Positions 1 to 5,197 of a stretch of DNA of 5,276 nucleotides are shown here, piece by piece. The translations under genes were made by a program, and so were the position numbers. How positions within the stretch are numbered: the stretch's first letter is position 1; every line of letters starts with the position of its first letter. The notes beneath the pieces are model-generated. The model ran no database searches. It saw nothing but the letters and a program-made list of their open reading frames with translations, and had not been told where the DNA came from. The DNA is from an uncultured Fimbriimonadales bacterium (GTDB taxonomy: Bacteria; Armatimonadota; Fimbriimonadia; Fimbriimonadales; GBS-DC): NCBI GenBank assembly GCA_937934465.1, contig CALGZO010000082.1, forward strand, positions 1-5,276, written 5' to 3'.

Positions 1-1
1 C

Positions 2-226
2 GCCGAAGGAGTCGCGACGCTCAACCCTGAACGCGCCGTCAGCCGCTACGCCGAGAACTGCTACTGGCTGCCGCTGGGCAATGCGCCCCTCTCTCAAGGC
101 GAGTACCGACTGCGCCTGCGCTGGACGCCCGACGCGCCCCAGCCCCCTCATCACACCGAGTGGGATGTGATTCTGGTCGCCCCTGTCGGCGTGCAGCCTG
201 TTGGCGTCCTGCCGCCGCGATTATAG
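2..226 (+). CDS. C-terminal end of an unrecognised protein (partial, 5' end outside window)
   Basis: An open frame runs from the left edge to a TAG at 224–226, giving 74 residues with no start in view. The peptide begins AEGVATLNPERAVSRYAENC and ends in PVGVLPPRL. It alternates hydrophobic and polar residues (EYRLRLRW, then EWDVILVAPVGV), which looks like the last strands of a beta-sandwich, as found at the C-terminus of some cell-surface or membrane-anchored proteins. I do not recognise the family, and no catalytic motif is visible. Codon use (Cgc, Ccc, Ctg) resembles the nrd genes, supporting a real gene of the same genome. It converges on the methyltransferase gene, with a repeat-rich gap of about 500 bp between them. 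The coding call is fairly sure; the structural reading is a guess. Confidence 0.7.
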   Translation, partial: AEGVATLNPERAVSRYAENCYWLPLGNAPLSQGEYRLRLRWTPDAPQPPHHTEWDVILVAPVGVQPVGVLPPRL

Positions 227-289
227 CTTCCCCAAACTTCTTATAAAGCTACACGACCGGGGCGTACACAGCGCGTTAGCGCTTCATGG

Positions 290-313
290 TGCGACGCCTT
301 TCTTGGCGTCGCA
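290..313. repeat. Perfect hairpin, 9-bp stem
   Basis: TGCGACGCC (290–298) pairs perfectly with GGCGTCGCA (305–313) around a 6-nt loop, TTTCTT. No T-run follows on either strand, so it is not a classical intrinsic terminator. Its left arm with flank (TGGTGCGACGCCT, 287–299) recurs exactly 100 bp downstream at 387–399, there without the partner arm. A smaller hairpin lies just before it (AGCGC 270–274 with GCGCT 279–283). It sits between convergent genes, a usual place for dispersed palindromic repeats. Confidence 0.6.
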
Positions 314-317
314 GAGC

Positions 318-377
318 GTACCGTCGGCGTCCCCGCCGACGAACCACCAACCCTGTACCGTCGGCGTCCCCGCCGAC
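318..377. repeat. Two identical 23-nt hairpin repeats
   Basis: A 23-nt unit occurs twice without change, at 318–340 and 355–377 (37-nt period). Each unit is GTACC followed by a hairpin: GTCGGCG, loop TCCC, CGCCGAC (7-bp GC-rich stems at 323–329/334–340 and 360–366/371–377). The 14-nt spacer is rich in A and C (GAACCACCAACCCT), and a similar AACCAAC follows the second unit. Two copies with a 14-nt spacer are not a CRISPR array. This looks like a local tandem duplication of a dispersed palindromic unit. Confidence 0.7.
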
Positions 378-432
378 AACCAACTCTGGTGCGACGCCTC
401 TGAGGCTGTTCGAAAATTCGCCTGTTGTATGG

Positions 433-529
433 GGAACCCCCTCCTGCAGGTTCCCCCTTGAAAAGGGGGAACCGATTTTTCTCAATTGGTTCCCCCTGCT
501 TGCAGGGGGAACCTAAAGGAGGGGGTACC
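433..529. repeat. Nested inverted repeat: outer stem enclosing two hairpins
   Basis: The outer arms are GGAACCCCCTCCT (433–445) and AGGAGGGGGTACC (517–529), pairing at 12 of 13 positions. They enclose two near-identical hairpins. The first is GGTTCCCCCTT (449–459) with AAGGGGGAACC (463–473), with loop GAA. The second is GGTTCCCCCTGC (488–499) with GCAGGGGGAACC (502–513), with a TT centre. The whole can fold as a three-stem, cloverleaf-like structure in RNA or single-stranded DNA. The shared GGTTCCCCCT arms suggest one hairpin arose by duplication of the other. It lies inside the putative mobile segment at 402–675. Confidence 0.7.
449..480 (+). terminator. Possible intrinsic terminator for the left-hand plus-strand gene
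   Basis: An 11-bp perfect stem (449–459 with 463–473, loop GAA) is followed by GA and five T residues (476–480) on the plus strand, which is the layout of a rho-independent terminator. It would stop transcription entering from the gene that ends at 226. That is about 220 nt downstream, which is far, and the hairpin belongs to a larger repeat structure, so the terminator role may be incidental. On the minus strand no T-run follows the stem, so it would not serve the methyltransferase gene. Confidence 0.4.
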
Positions 530-560
530 TGCACCTACACAGGGATATGCGCCCTCTCAT

Positions 561-626
561 AGGGGCAGATCTGCAGGTCTGCCCATACTTGGTTATTGGC
601 GTAGGGGCGCGCCTGCGTGGGCGCCC
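561..626. repeat. Two 24-nt hairpin modules with compensated stem changes
   Basis: Modules at 561–584 and 603–626 are both 24 nt, both start AGGGGC and both end GCCC, 42 nt apart. The first folds as GGGCAGA (563–569) with TCTGCCC (578–584), extendable to an almost perfect 22-nt palindrome centred on CTGCAG. The second folds as GGGCGC (605–610) with GCGCCC (621–626). The bases that differ in the stems change in pairs: A567–T580 becomes G609–C622, and G568–C579 becomes C610–G621. The fold is therefore kept while the sequence drifts. The function is unknown; the modules lie inside the putative element at 402–675. Confidence 0.6.
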
Positions 627-639
627 TGCGTTCCATGGA

Positions 640-654
640 TGGGCATTCTGCCCA
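640..654. repeat. Short hairpin next to the right terminal repeat
   Basis: TGGGCA (640–645) pairs with TGCCCA (649–654) around loop TTC, 2 nt inside the right-hand 19-nt terminal motif (657–675). Subterminal hairpins of this kind occur in some transposon ends. A comparable GGGCA also follows the third copy of the motif (5080–5084), though there it forms a different fold. There is no T-run, so it is not a terminator. Confidence 0.45.
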
Positions 655-723
655 AACGATTTTTCGAACACCCTCCGCCTTTCTTGACCTTAAGTCGTAG
701 ACAAGAGACAGAGGAGAACCAAG

Positions 724-1587
724 TTACAGCCCCCGAAGGACAGGACAAAGATTCGCAGATTTCATCAGCTTCTCCACAAGGCGGCGACGGTAGCGGATTG
801 GGCGGTTCTTGATAAGCGTTTTAGGCTCCGCAGGTTTGTGAAACACCAGAATGTACGAATGCACATTCATCGCTTGGTAGGGTTTCGCGCCGAAGGGACG
901 AAAACCACCCGAACGATAGTACCGCCACACATACAAATCGAACAGTTCAAAGCCGCGAATCTGCATGAGGCTAATCACATCGGCGTGGAGCGGCAGGATA
1001 AGGCGGCTTCGTGCGATGCGATAATCGGCGACGAAGATGGCACAGTACCGATTCGGCTTCAGCACGCGCTTCATCTCCTCAAAAGCGCGCTCCAGCTCGC
1101 CCAAGAAAGCGTCGTAGTCATCTATTGTGCTGAGGTCTGCCTCCAAGTCAGAGTAGCGTATCATGTCTGCGTAGGGGATGTCTGTGACAATCGCGTCCAC
1201 GCTATGCATCGGGAGCGGGAGCTGACGCGCGTCGGCGCAGATACAGATCTGCTGCTCCACAGGAGGTGGGGCTTCGAAAAGCGAGCCTGCGCGGAGCGCG
1301 TTGAGCTTTTTATGAGCAATCTCCAGCGCAGCGGGGTTGATGTCGATACTGATGGAGCGTCGGTTCCGCAAGGCGCACTCCACCGCCACTGTGCCTCCGC
1401 CTGCAAAGGGGTCCAACACCACCTCGCCAGGGCTGCTGAGCCGTTCCACGAACTCGCCCATCACCTGGGGCAGAATCTTGGTTGGGTAGTCATACAGGCT
1501 GTGCGGGAACGGCACGGTGGCTTCCCGCCCCAGATCGATAACCGACTTGTACCCCACACGCGCTTGCGGCGGCGTTGGTTGGCTCAT
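724..1587 (-). CDS. SAM-dependent DNA methyltransferase (N4-cytosine/N6-adenine type)
   Basis: This protein probably transfers a methyl group from S-adenosylmethionine to an exocyclic amino group in DNA. It is 287 aa from the ATG at 1587. Residues 59–66 are DPFAGGGT, the glycine-rich SAM-binding motif I, followed by SISIDINP (78–85) at the end of strand 2. The catalytic motif IV is DIPY (136–139), a variant of the usual DPPY/SPPY. After it come YADMIRYSDLEAD, a KRVLKP segment (173–178), then GFELFDLYVWRYYRSGGFRP and HSYILVFHKP (243–252), all typical of the PF01555-like family with motif I before motif IV. The tail is basic (RYRRRLVEKLMK). A GTG at 1629 overlaps the end of nrdJ and would add 14 residues, but neither start has a clear Shine-Dalgarno, so ATG is preferred. 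No restriction endonuclease is adjacent, so it may be an orphan enzyme. It lies 32 bp after nrdJ with no terminator between. An RNA methyltransferase role is less likely but not excluded. Confidence 0.8.
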   Translation of the reverse strand: MSQPTPPQARVGYKSVIDLGREATVPFPHSLYDYPTKILPQVMGEFVERLSSPGEVVLDPFAGGGTVAVECALRNRRSISIDINPAALEIAHKKLNALRAGSLFEAPPPVEQQICICADARQLPLPMHSVDAIVTDIPYADMIRYSDLEADLSTIDDYDAFLGELERAFEEMKRVLKPNRYCAIFVADYRIARSRLILPLHADVISLMQIRGFELFDLYVWRYYRSGGFRPFGAKPYQAMNVHSYILVFHKPAEPKTLIKNRPIRYRRRLVEKLMKSANLCPVLRGL

Positions 1588-1619
1588 GGTTTCTATGTTC
1601 GGTACTGCGGGCGAGATTC

Positions 1620-4472
1620 CTACCCGCACCCGAACGAGACGCCGCAGTTATAGCAGCTGTAGCACGCGCCCGTGCGCACCATAATCATCCCACAGTTCGG
1701 GCAGGGCGGCGCGTCCTGCTGCATGCTCACCAGTTTCGACCAGTCCGTGGTCACTGCGCCCTGCCCTTGAGGGAAGTCGGGGTTGCCCACACCGCCTTGA
1801 ATGCCGACATGCTCTGCCGCGGATGCTCCTACGCCGTTCTCGTGCAGCGATTCGGGCGGCGTCGGCTGCTGCTGCAGAAACTTCATCGCCAGCCAGCGGA
1901 AGATGTAGTCCACGATGGAGGTCGCCACGGGGATTTGCGGGTTGTTGGTGAAGCCGCTGGGCTGGAAGCGCGTGTAGGAGAACTTCTCCACGAGTTTCTC
2001 CAGCGGCACGCCGTACTGGAGCGCAAGCGAGATGGCCGTCGCGAAGGCGTCCATCAGCCCCGAGATCACCGAGCCTTCCTTCGCCATCGTGAGGAAAATC
2101 TCGCCGGGCGCGCCGTCCTCGTACATGCCGACGGTGATGTAGCCCTCGTGCCCTGCGACGCTGAACTTGTGGGTGATGCTCTGGCGTTCATCGGGCAGGC
2201 GACGGCGTACAAGGCGTTCGCTCTCGGTCTGCGCCGCCTCGTCGGGCTTCTTGGTGGAGAGCGGCTGCGTGCGCTTGCTCCCGTCGCGGTAGATGGCAAT
2301 CGCCTTCAGCCCCAGCCGCCACGCCTGCAGGTAGATTTGCTCGATATCTTCGGGAGTGGCGTCGTGGGGCATATTCACGGTTTTGGAAATCGCGCCTGAG
2401 AGGAACGGCTGTACCGCCGCCATCATCTTCACATGGGCGATAGGCGCGAGGCTACGCACGCCTTTCGCGGGGCGGAACGCGCAGTCGAACACGGGCAGGT
2501 GTTCCGGCTTCAGATACGGCGCGCCCTCGATGGTGTCGTGTTCGTCGATGTAGCGCGTGATGGCTTCAATCTCCTCGCTGCTATAGCCGAGTTGTCGGAG
2601 CGCGAGCGGCACGGTGGTGTTCACAATCTTCAGCAGCCCGCCGCCGACCAGCGTTTTGTATTTCACCAGCGCGATGTCGGGTTCGATGCCTGTGGTGTCG
2701 CAGTCCATCATAAACGCAATCGTGCCGGTGGGCGCGAGTACCGTGACCTGAGCGTTTCGGTAGCCGTGTTGCTCGCCCAGTTGCAGGGTTTCGCGCCAGA
2801 TTGTGCGCGCCGCGCTCATCAGCGTGGGGGGCACAAGCTCCGCTTGGACGCTGTTGAGCGCGTCGGCGTGCATGCGCATCACTTCCAGCATCGGCTCGCG
2901 ATTGAGCTCGAAAGTTGGGAACGGCGCGCCGCAATCGCGCGCGATGATTGCCGACTGCCGATACGCCTCGCCGTGCATAATCGCCGTGACAATCGCGGCG
3001 TAGGCGCGTCCGGCGTCGCTGTCGTAGGGTAGCCCCAGCGACATCAGCAGCGCGCCCAAGTTCGCGTAGCCCAGCCCCAGCGGGCGGAAGGCGTGGCTGT
3101 TGTCCGCAACCTTCTCGGTCGGGTACGCCGAGTTATCCACGATAATCTCCTGCGCCGTGATGAAGATGCGCACCGCCGCGCGGAACCCCTCGATGTCAAA
3201 ATCGCCGTTGGGCAACCTAAACTTGAGCAAGTTCAAGCTGGCTAAGTTGCACGATGTGTCGTCGAGGAAAACGAACTCGCTGCAGGGATTGCTTGCGTTA
3301 ATCTGCCCGCTGTTTTTGACGGTGTGCCACTTGTTAGTGGTGTCGTGGAACTGCAAGCCGGGGTCGCCGCATATCCATGCGGCTTCGGCGATTTTACGGA
3401 ACAGGTCGCGCGCGCGGTAGGTCGCCAGCGCCTCGCCTGTGGTGCGCGCGATGGTATGCCACTCGCGGTCTTCCTCCACCGCTCGCATAAACTCATCCGT
3501 CACGCGCACGCTGTGGTTCGCGTTCTGGAAGAAGACCGAGTCGTACGCGCCGCCGGGCACACTGAAGCCCGGATCGTAGCCCGCCTCAATCAGCGCCCAA
3601 GCCTTCTGCTCCTCCTTCGCTTTGCACTCGATGAACTCCACGATGTCGGGGTGGTCGATGTTCAGAATCACCATCTTAGCGGCGCGTCGGGTCTTACCGC
3701 CGCTTTTGATGACGCCCGCGAAGGCGTCGAAGCCGCGCATAAACGAGACGGGTCCTGAAGCGCGCCCGCCCCCAGATAGATACTCCTGCGAGCCGCGCAG
3801 ATTCGAGAGGTTCGTGCCCGAACCTGAGCCGAACTTGAAAATCATCCCCTCCGTCTTGGCGAGGTCTAAGATGGATTCCATCGTATCCTCGACGGATACG
3901 ATAAAACACGCTGAGCATTGGCTGCGAGGCTCGATCCCGACATTGAACCAGACGGGGCTGTTGAACGCGCCGTACTGGTGGAGTAGGAGGTATTTCAGTT
4001 CGTCGCGGAAGGCGTCGGCGTCGTCGGGCGTGGCGAAGTAGCGCATCTGCCGTCCCCACTCGGTGAGGGTGTCCACCACGCGCCCGATGACCTGCTTGAC
4101 GCTGGTTTCGCGTTCGGGCGCGCCGACCTGCCCGCGAAAATACTTGGAGACCACCACATTCGTGGCGAGCTGGCTCCAGAAGGCAGGCGCTTCCACATCG
4201 GTTTGTTCAAACACTACGCGCCCGCGCTCATCAGTGATGACCGCCGTGCGCCGTTCCCATTCCACCATGTCGAAGGGGTCTATGCCGGACGTGGTAAAGT
4301 GGCGTGTGATGGTCAATCCCTTGCCTGTGTTGAGAGTGTCGAACTTCTCGCGGGGGATGTAGCCGTAGCGGAGGGCGGTCCCGCTGGGCTTTGGGCGGAC
4401 AGCTTCACGAGTTTCTACAACTGCACCGTTCGATTCCACGCCAAACTCCAGAATGCTTTCTTGGGGGTTCAT
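1620..4472 (-). CDS. nrdJ: Adenosylcobalamin-dependent (class II) ribonucleoside-diphosphate reductase
   Basis: NrdJ reduces ribonucleotides to deoxyribonucleotides in the cytoplasm using a thiyl radical generated from coenzyme B12, so it works with or without oxygen. The 950-aa product spans the whole family, from DPFDMVEWERRTAVI (65–79) and LATNVVVSKYFRG (102–114) to a C-terminal zinc ribbon. Seen residues: SQCSACF (184–190; C189 matches the first redox cysteine of Thermotoga NrdJ), NPCSE (395–399; N395, radical C397, E399), C408 in TSCNLASLNL (second redox cysteine, 11 residues on as in Thermotoga), and APTGTIAFMMDCDTTGIEP (580–598). A TSCPD-type domain follows (about 755–865, RRRLPDERQSITHKF). 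Six cysteines in 924–949 (CPNC, CYSCYNC, GCG) form the ribbon and probably the shuttle pair that re-reduces the active site. The insertion around AWALIEAGYD (291–300) is typical of the Streptomyces-like long form. The start is fixed by AGGAGG, 5 nt upstream. No frameshift or missing key residue was found. Confidence 0.97.
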   Translation of the reverse strand: MNPQESILEFGVESNGAVVETREAVRPKPSGTALRYGYIPREKFDTLNTGKGLTITRHFTTSGIDPFDMVEWERRTAVITDERGRVVFEQTDVEAPAFWSQLATNVVVSKYFRGQVGAPERETSVKQVIGRVVDTLTEWGRQMRYFATPDDADAFRDELKYLLLHQYGAFNSPVWFNVGIEPRSQCSACFIVSVEDTMESILDLAKTEGMIFKFGSGSGTNLSNLRGSQEYLSGGGRASGPVSFMRGFDAFAGVIKSGGKTRRAAKMVILNIDHPDIVEFIECKAKEEQKAWALIEAGYDPGFSVPGGAYDSVFFQNANHSVRVTDEFMRAVEEDREWHTIARTTGEALATYRARDLFRKIAEAAWICGDPGLQFHDTTNKWHTVKNSGQINASNPCSEFVFLDDTSCNLASLNLLKFRLPNGDFDIEGFRAAVRIFITAQEIIVDNSAYPTEKVADNSHAFRPLGLGYANLGALLMSLGLPYDSDAGRAYAAIVTAIMHGEAYRQSAIIARDCGAPFPTFELNREPMLEVMRMHADALNSVQAELVPPTLMSAARTIWRETLQLGEQHGYRNAQVTVLAPTGTIAFMMDCDTTGIEPDIALVKYKTLVGGGLLKIVNTTVPLALRQLGYSSEEIEAITRYIDEHDTIEGAPYLKPEHLPVFDCAFRPAKGVRSLAPIAHVKMMAAVQPFLSGAISKTVNMPHDATPEDIEQIYLQAWRLGLKAIAIYRDGSKRTQPLSTKKPDEAAQTESERLVRRRLPDERQSITHKFSVAGHEGYITVGMYEDGAPGEIFLTMAKEGSVISGLMDAFATAISLALQYGVPLEKLVEKFSYTRFQPSGFTNNPQIPVATSIVDYIFRWLAMKFLQQQPTPPESLHENGVGASAAEHVGIQGGVGNPDFPQGQGAVTTDWSKLVSMQQDAPPCPNCGMIMVRTGACYSCYNCGVSFGCG

Positions 4473-4477
4473 GGATG

Positions 4478-4483
4478 CCTCCT
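4478..4483 (-). promoter_or_regulatory. nrdJ Shine-Dalgarno overlapping the nrdR stop codon
   Basis: On the minus strand the sequence reads GAG TAG GAGG CATCC ATG. The AGGAGG ribosome-binding site uses the last two bases of the nrdR stop codon and sits 5 nt before the nrdJ ATG. A ribosome terminating on nrdR therefore stops directly over the nrdJ initiation site, which favours translational coupling of repressor and enzyme. Confidence 0.85.
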
Positions 4484-4955
4484 ACTCGCTGCGGGCGCGT
4501 TTCTGCTGGCGGGTAAGCATCTGCACCACGCGGCTGAATTGTTGTGGGTCTTCGAACTCCTCATACACAGACGCAAAGCGCACATAGGCGACGGGGTCGA
4601 GTTGCAGCAGTTTGTCCATCACCATGCGTCCGATTTCGGTGCTGCTGATTTCCGAGTCGTCGCGGTTTTGTATCTCCTGCTCGATCTCCTCGACGGCTTT
4701 TTCCAGCATGTCCATGCTGATAGGGCGTTTGCGACAGGCGACCACCATGCCTTGCAGGATTTTGTTGCGGTCGAACGGTTCGCGTCGTCCGTCTTTTTTG
4801 ACGACCATCAGGGGGCGTTCCTCGTAGCGTTCGAAGGTGGTGTAGCGTTTGCCGCAGTGGAGGCACTCGCGCCTGCGTCGGATGACTGCGCCGCCCTGCG
4901 AGGGGCGCGAGTCCACCACATGGTCTTCATCCACACCGCAGTAAGGGCATCGCAT
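4482..4955 (-). CDS. nrdR: Transcriptional repressor NrdR of ribonucleotide reductase genes
   Basis: NrdR binds NrdR boxes in RNR promoters and represses them according to the ATP/dATP bound by its ATP-cone. The 157-aa product has the N-terminal zinc ribbon with C3, C6, C31 and C34 (MRCPYC and ECLHC), the basic stretch IRRRRECLHCGKRYTTFER (25–43) used for DNA contact, and an ATP-cone at about 49–139 (VVKKDGRREPFDRNKI to YVRFASVYEEFED). The length matches the family (about 150–160 aa). The start is the first ATG, giving the family-typical M-x-C-P, with GAGG at 4963–4966 seven nt upstream. It is the first gene of the operon and ends 9 bp before nrdJ, the same order as the nrdR–nrdJ operon of Streptomyces. 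Its nearest target is likely its own promoter. Confidence 0.97.
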   Translation of the reverse strand: MRCPYCGVDEDHVVDSRPSQGGAVIRRRRECLHCGKRYTTFERYEERPLMVVKKDGRREPFDRNKILQGMVVACRKRPISMDMLEKAVEEIEQEIQNRDDSEISSTEIGRMVMDKLLQLDPVAYVRFASVYEEFEDPQQFSRVVQMLTRQQKRARSE

Positions 4956-4970
4956 CGTCTCGCCTCGCTT

Positions 4971-5017
4971 GCCACATATCTGCAGGGAGCCTGTTATCCA
5001 CCCCTACATCTTGTGGC
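4971..5017 (-). promoter_or_regulatory. Possible leader stem in the nrdR 5' UTR
   Basis: GCCACA near the expected transcript start (5017–5012 on the minus strand) can pair with TGTGGC (4976–4971), just upstream of the Shine-Dalgarno at 4963–4966. It would close a loop of about 35 nt that contains GGGGTGG and the palindrome CTGCAG. Six base pairs across such a loop is weak evidence, and no known riboswitch motif is visible. It might affect access to the ribosome-binding site. Confidence 0.25.
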
Positions 5018-5031
5018 TACCTATATTATAG
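5004..5031 (-). promoter_or_regulatory. Candidate NrdR operator region over and below the -10 box
   Basis: Two matches to NrdR-box halves (published consensus acaCwAtATaTwGtgt) are seen. CTATAATATAG at 5021–5031 is a perfect palindrome of CTATA and TATAG, exactly the core half sites but with one extra central A; it contains the -10 box. CAAGATGTAG at 5004–5013 fits the conserved core C-w-A-n-A-T-n-T-w-G with correct spacing. Their centres are about 17–18 bp apart, not the roughly 31 bp usual for tandem NrdR boxes, and the outer aca/tgt bases are poorly matched. Promoter AT-content alone could give part of the first match. It is plausible because the first gene is nrdR. Confidence 0.35.
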
Positions 5032-5053
5032 CACATAAAAGCAGGTTTGTCAA
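5025..5053 (-). promoter_or_regulatory. Perfect-consensus sigma70-type promoter of the nrdR–nrdJ operon
   Basis: On the minus strand, TTGACA (5053–5048) and TATAAT (5030–5025) are separated by exactly 17 nt, so both boxes and the spacer are ideal for the housekeeping sigma factor. Transcription should start near 5017–5019, giving a leader of about 62–64 nt before the nrdR ATG. A run of seven C residues lies immediately upstream of the -35 box (plus strand G 5054–5060). Such a strong core promoter implies that control comes mainly from repression. Confidence 0.9.
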
Positions 5054-5061
5054 GGGGGGGT

Positions 5062-5080
5062 GAGGGTGTTCGAAAAGTCG
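5062..5080 (+). repeat. Third copy of the 19-nt GAGGsTGTTCGAAAAnTCG motif
   Basis: GAGGGTGTTCGAAAAGTCG differs at one base from the copy at 657–675 (minus) and at two from the copy at 402–420 (plus). By analogy with the segment 402–675 its inside would lie to the right, but no inverted partner is found before the window ends. It starts 8 bp upstream of the nrdR -35 box. It may be a solo end of a decayed element or a member of a dispersed intergenic repeat family. Just inside it, ATTAGG (5084–5089) can pair with CCTAAT (5099–5104). Confidence 0.5.
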
Positions 5081-5126
5081 GGCATTAGGTCGGAGATGCC
5101 TAATCTGTGCAAGACTGTAGAGGGGT

Positions 5127-5180
5127 ACAAAGCCTGCCGAGAACAGTTTCAGGGTTCTCTACTTCAATCGGCAGGTTTGT
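5127..5180 (-). terminator. Stem-loop after the right-edge gene, probable terminator
   Basis: ACAAA (5127–5131) and CCTGCCGA (5133–5140) pair with TCGGCAGG (5168–5175) and TTTGT (5176–5180), a 13-bp stem with one bulged G (5132). GAGAAC (5139–5144) and GTTCTC (5154–5159) can form an inner hairpin. It begins 17 nt past the stop codon of the minus-strand gene at the right edge and lies before the nrdR promoter, which is where a terminator is expected. The T-tract on the minus strand is short (CTTTGT), so termination may be inefficient. GCAGGTTTGT of the right arm also recurs at 5041–5050. Confidence 0.45.
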
Positions 5181-5197
5181 TCTATCTGTTGTTGAGC

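Larger units (their letters stand above)
402..675. mobile_element. Putative 274-bp MITE-like element or insertion-sequence remnant with inverted termini
   Basis: The segment starts with GAGGCTGTTCGAAAATTCG (402–420) and ends, on the other strand, with GAGGGTGTTCGAAAAATCG (675 down to 657). The ends therefore form inverted repeats of 19 nt with two mismatches (14 of the outer 15 match). A third copy, GAGGGTGTTCGAAAAGTCG, lies at 5062–5080, so the motif is a repeat family and not a lone palindrome. No transposase frame is present inside; the interior is filled with hairpins. That fits a non-autonomous element or a collapsed IS. CGCCT occurs close to both ends (395–399 and 676–680) but is 2 nt off the left terminus, so a target-site duplication is not established. 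Alternatives are a structured repetitive extragenic element or two independent IS ends. The terminal match is directly seen; mobility is inferred. Confidence 0.45.

Noticed and set aside
224..251. TAGCTT/AAGCTA inverted repeat at the stop codon of the left-hand gene as a terminator
   Set aside because: The stem is only 6 bp and AT-rich, the loop is 16 nt and no T-run follows.
318..377. Possible CRISPR array
   Set aside because: There are only two repeat copies with a 14-nt spacer that resembles neighbouring sequence; no cas genes are present.
395..680. CGCCT as a target-site duplication of the 274-bp segment
   Set aside because: The left copy is 2 nt away from the terminal motif while the right copy abuts it, so it does not meet the definition of a duplication. 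A 5-nt match is easily random.
201..812. Small open frames on both strands across the intergenic repeats
   Set aside because: They read through hairpins and repeats, give Arg/Pro-rich products, lack ribosome-binding sites and conflict with each other. None is credible.
1588..1629. GTG at 1629 as the methyltransferase start
   Set aside because: It overlaps nrdJ by 10 bp, uses a rarer start codon and lacks a ribosome-binding site. The ATG at 1587 is preferred, although it too has a weak site.
838..1653. Long plus-strand open frame (271 aa) opposite the methyltransferase
   Set aside because: It is antisense to a gene with recognisable SAM-binding and catalytic motifs, and its product has no family-like motifs. 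It is a shadow of GC-rich codon use.
4203..5063. Plus-strand open frame (286 aa) opposite nrdR and the start of nrdJ
   Set aside because: It crosses the nrdR gene and its promoter on the other strand and has a low-complexity His/Ala/Phe composition, typical of an antisense shadow.
4956..5197. Cobalamin riboswitch or other known riboswitch upstream of nrdR
   Set aside because: The predicted leader is about 62 nt and no B12-box-like or other riboswitch core was seen.
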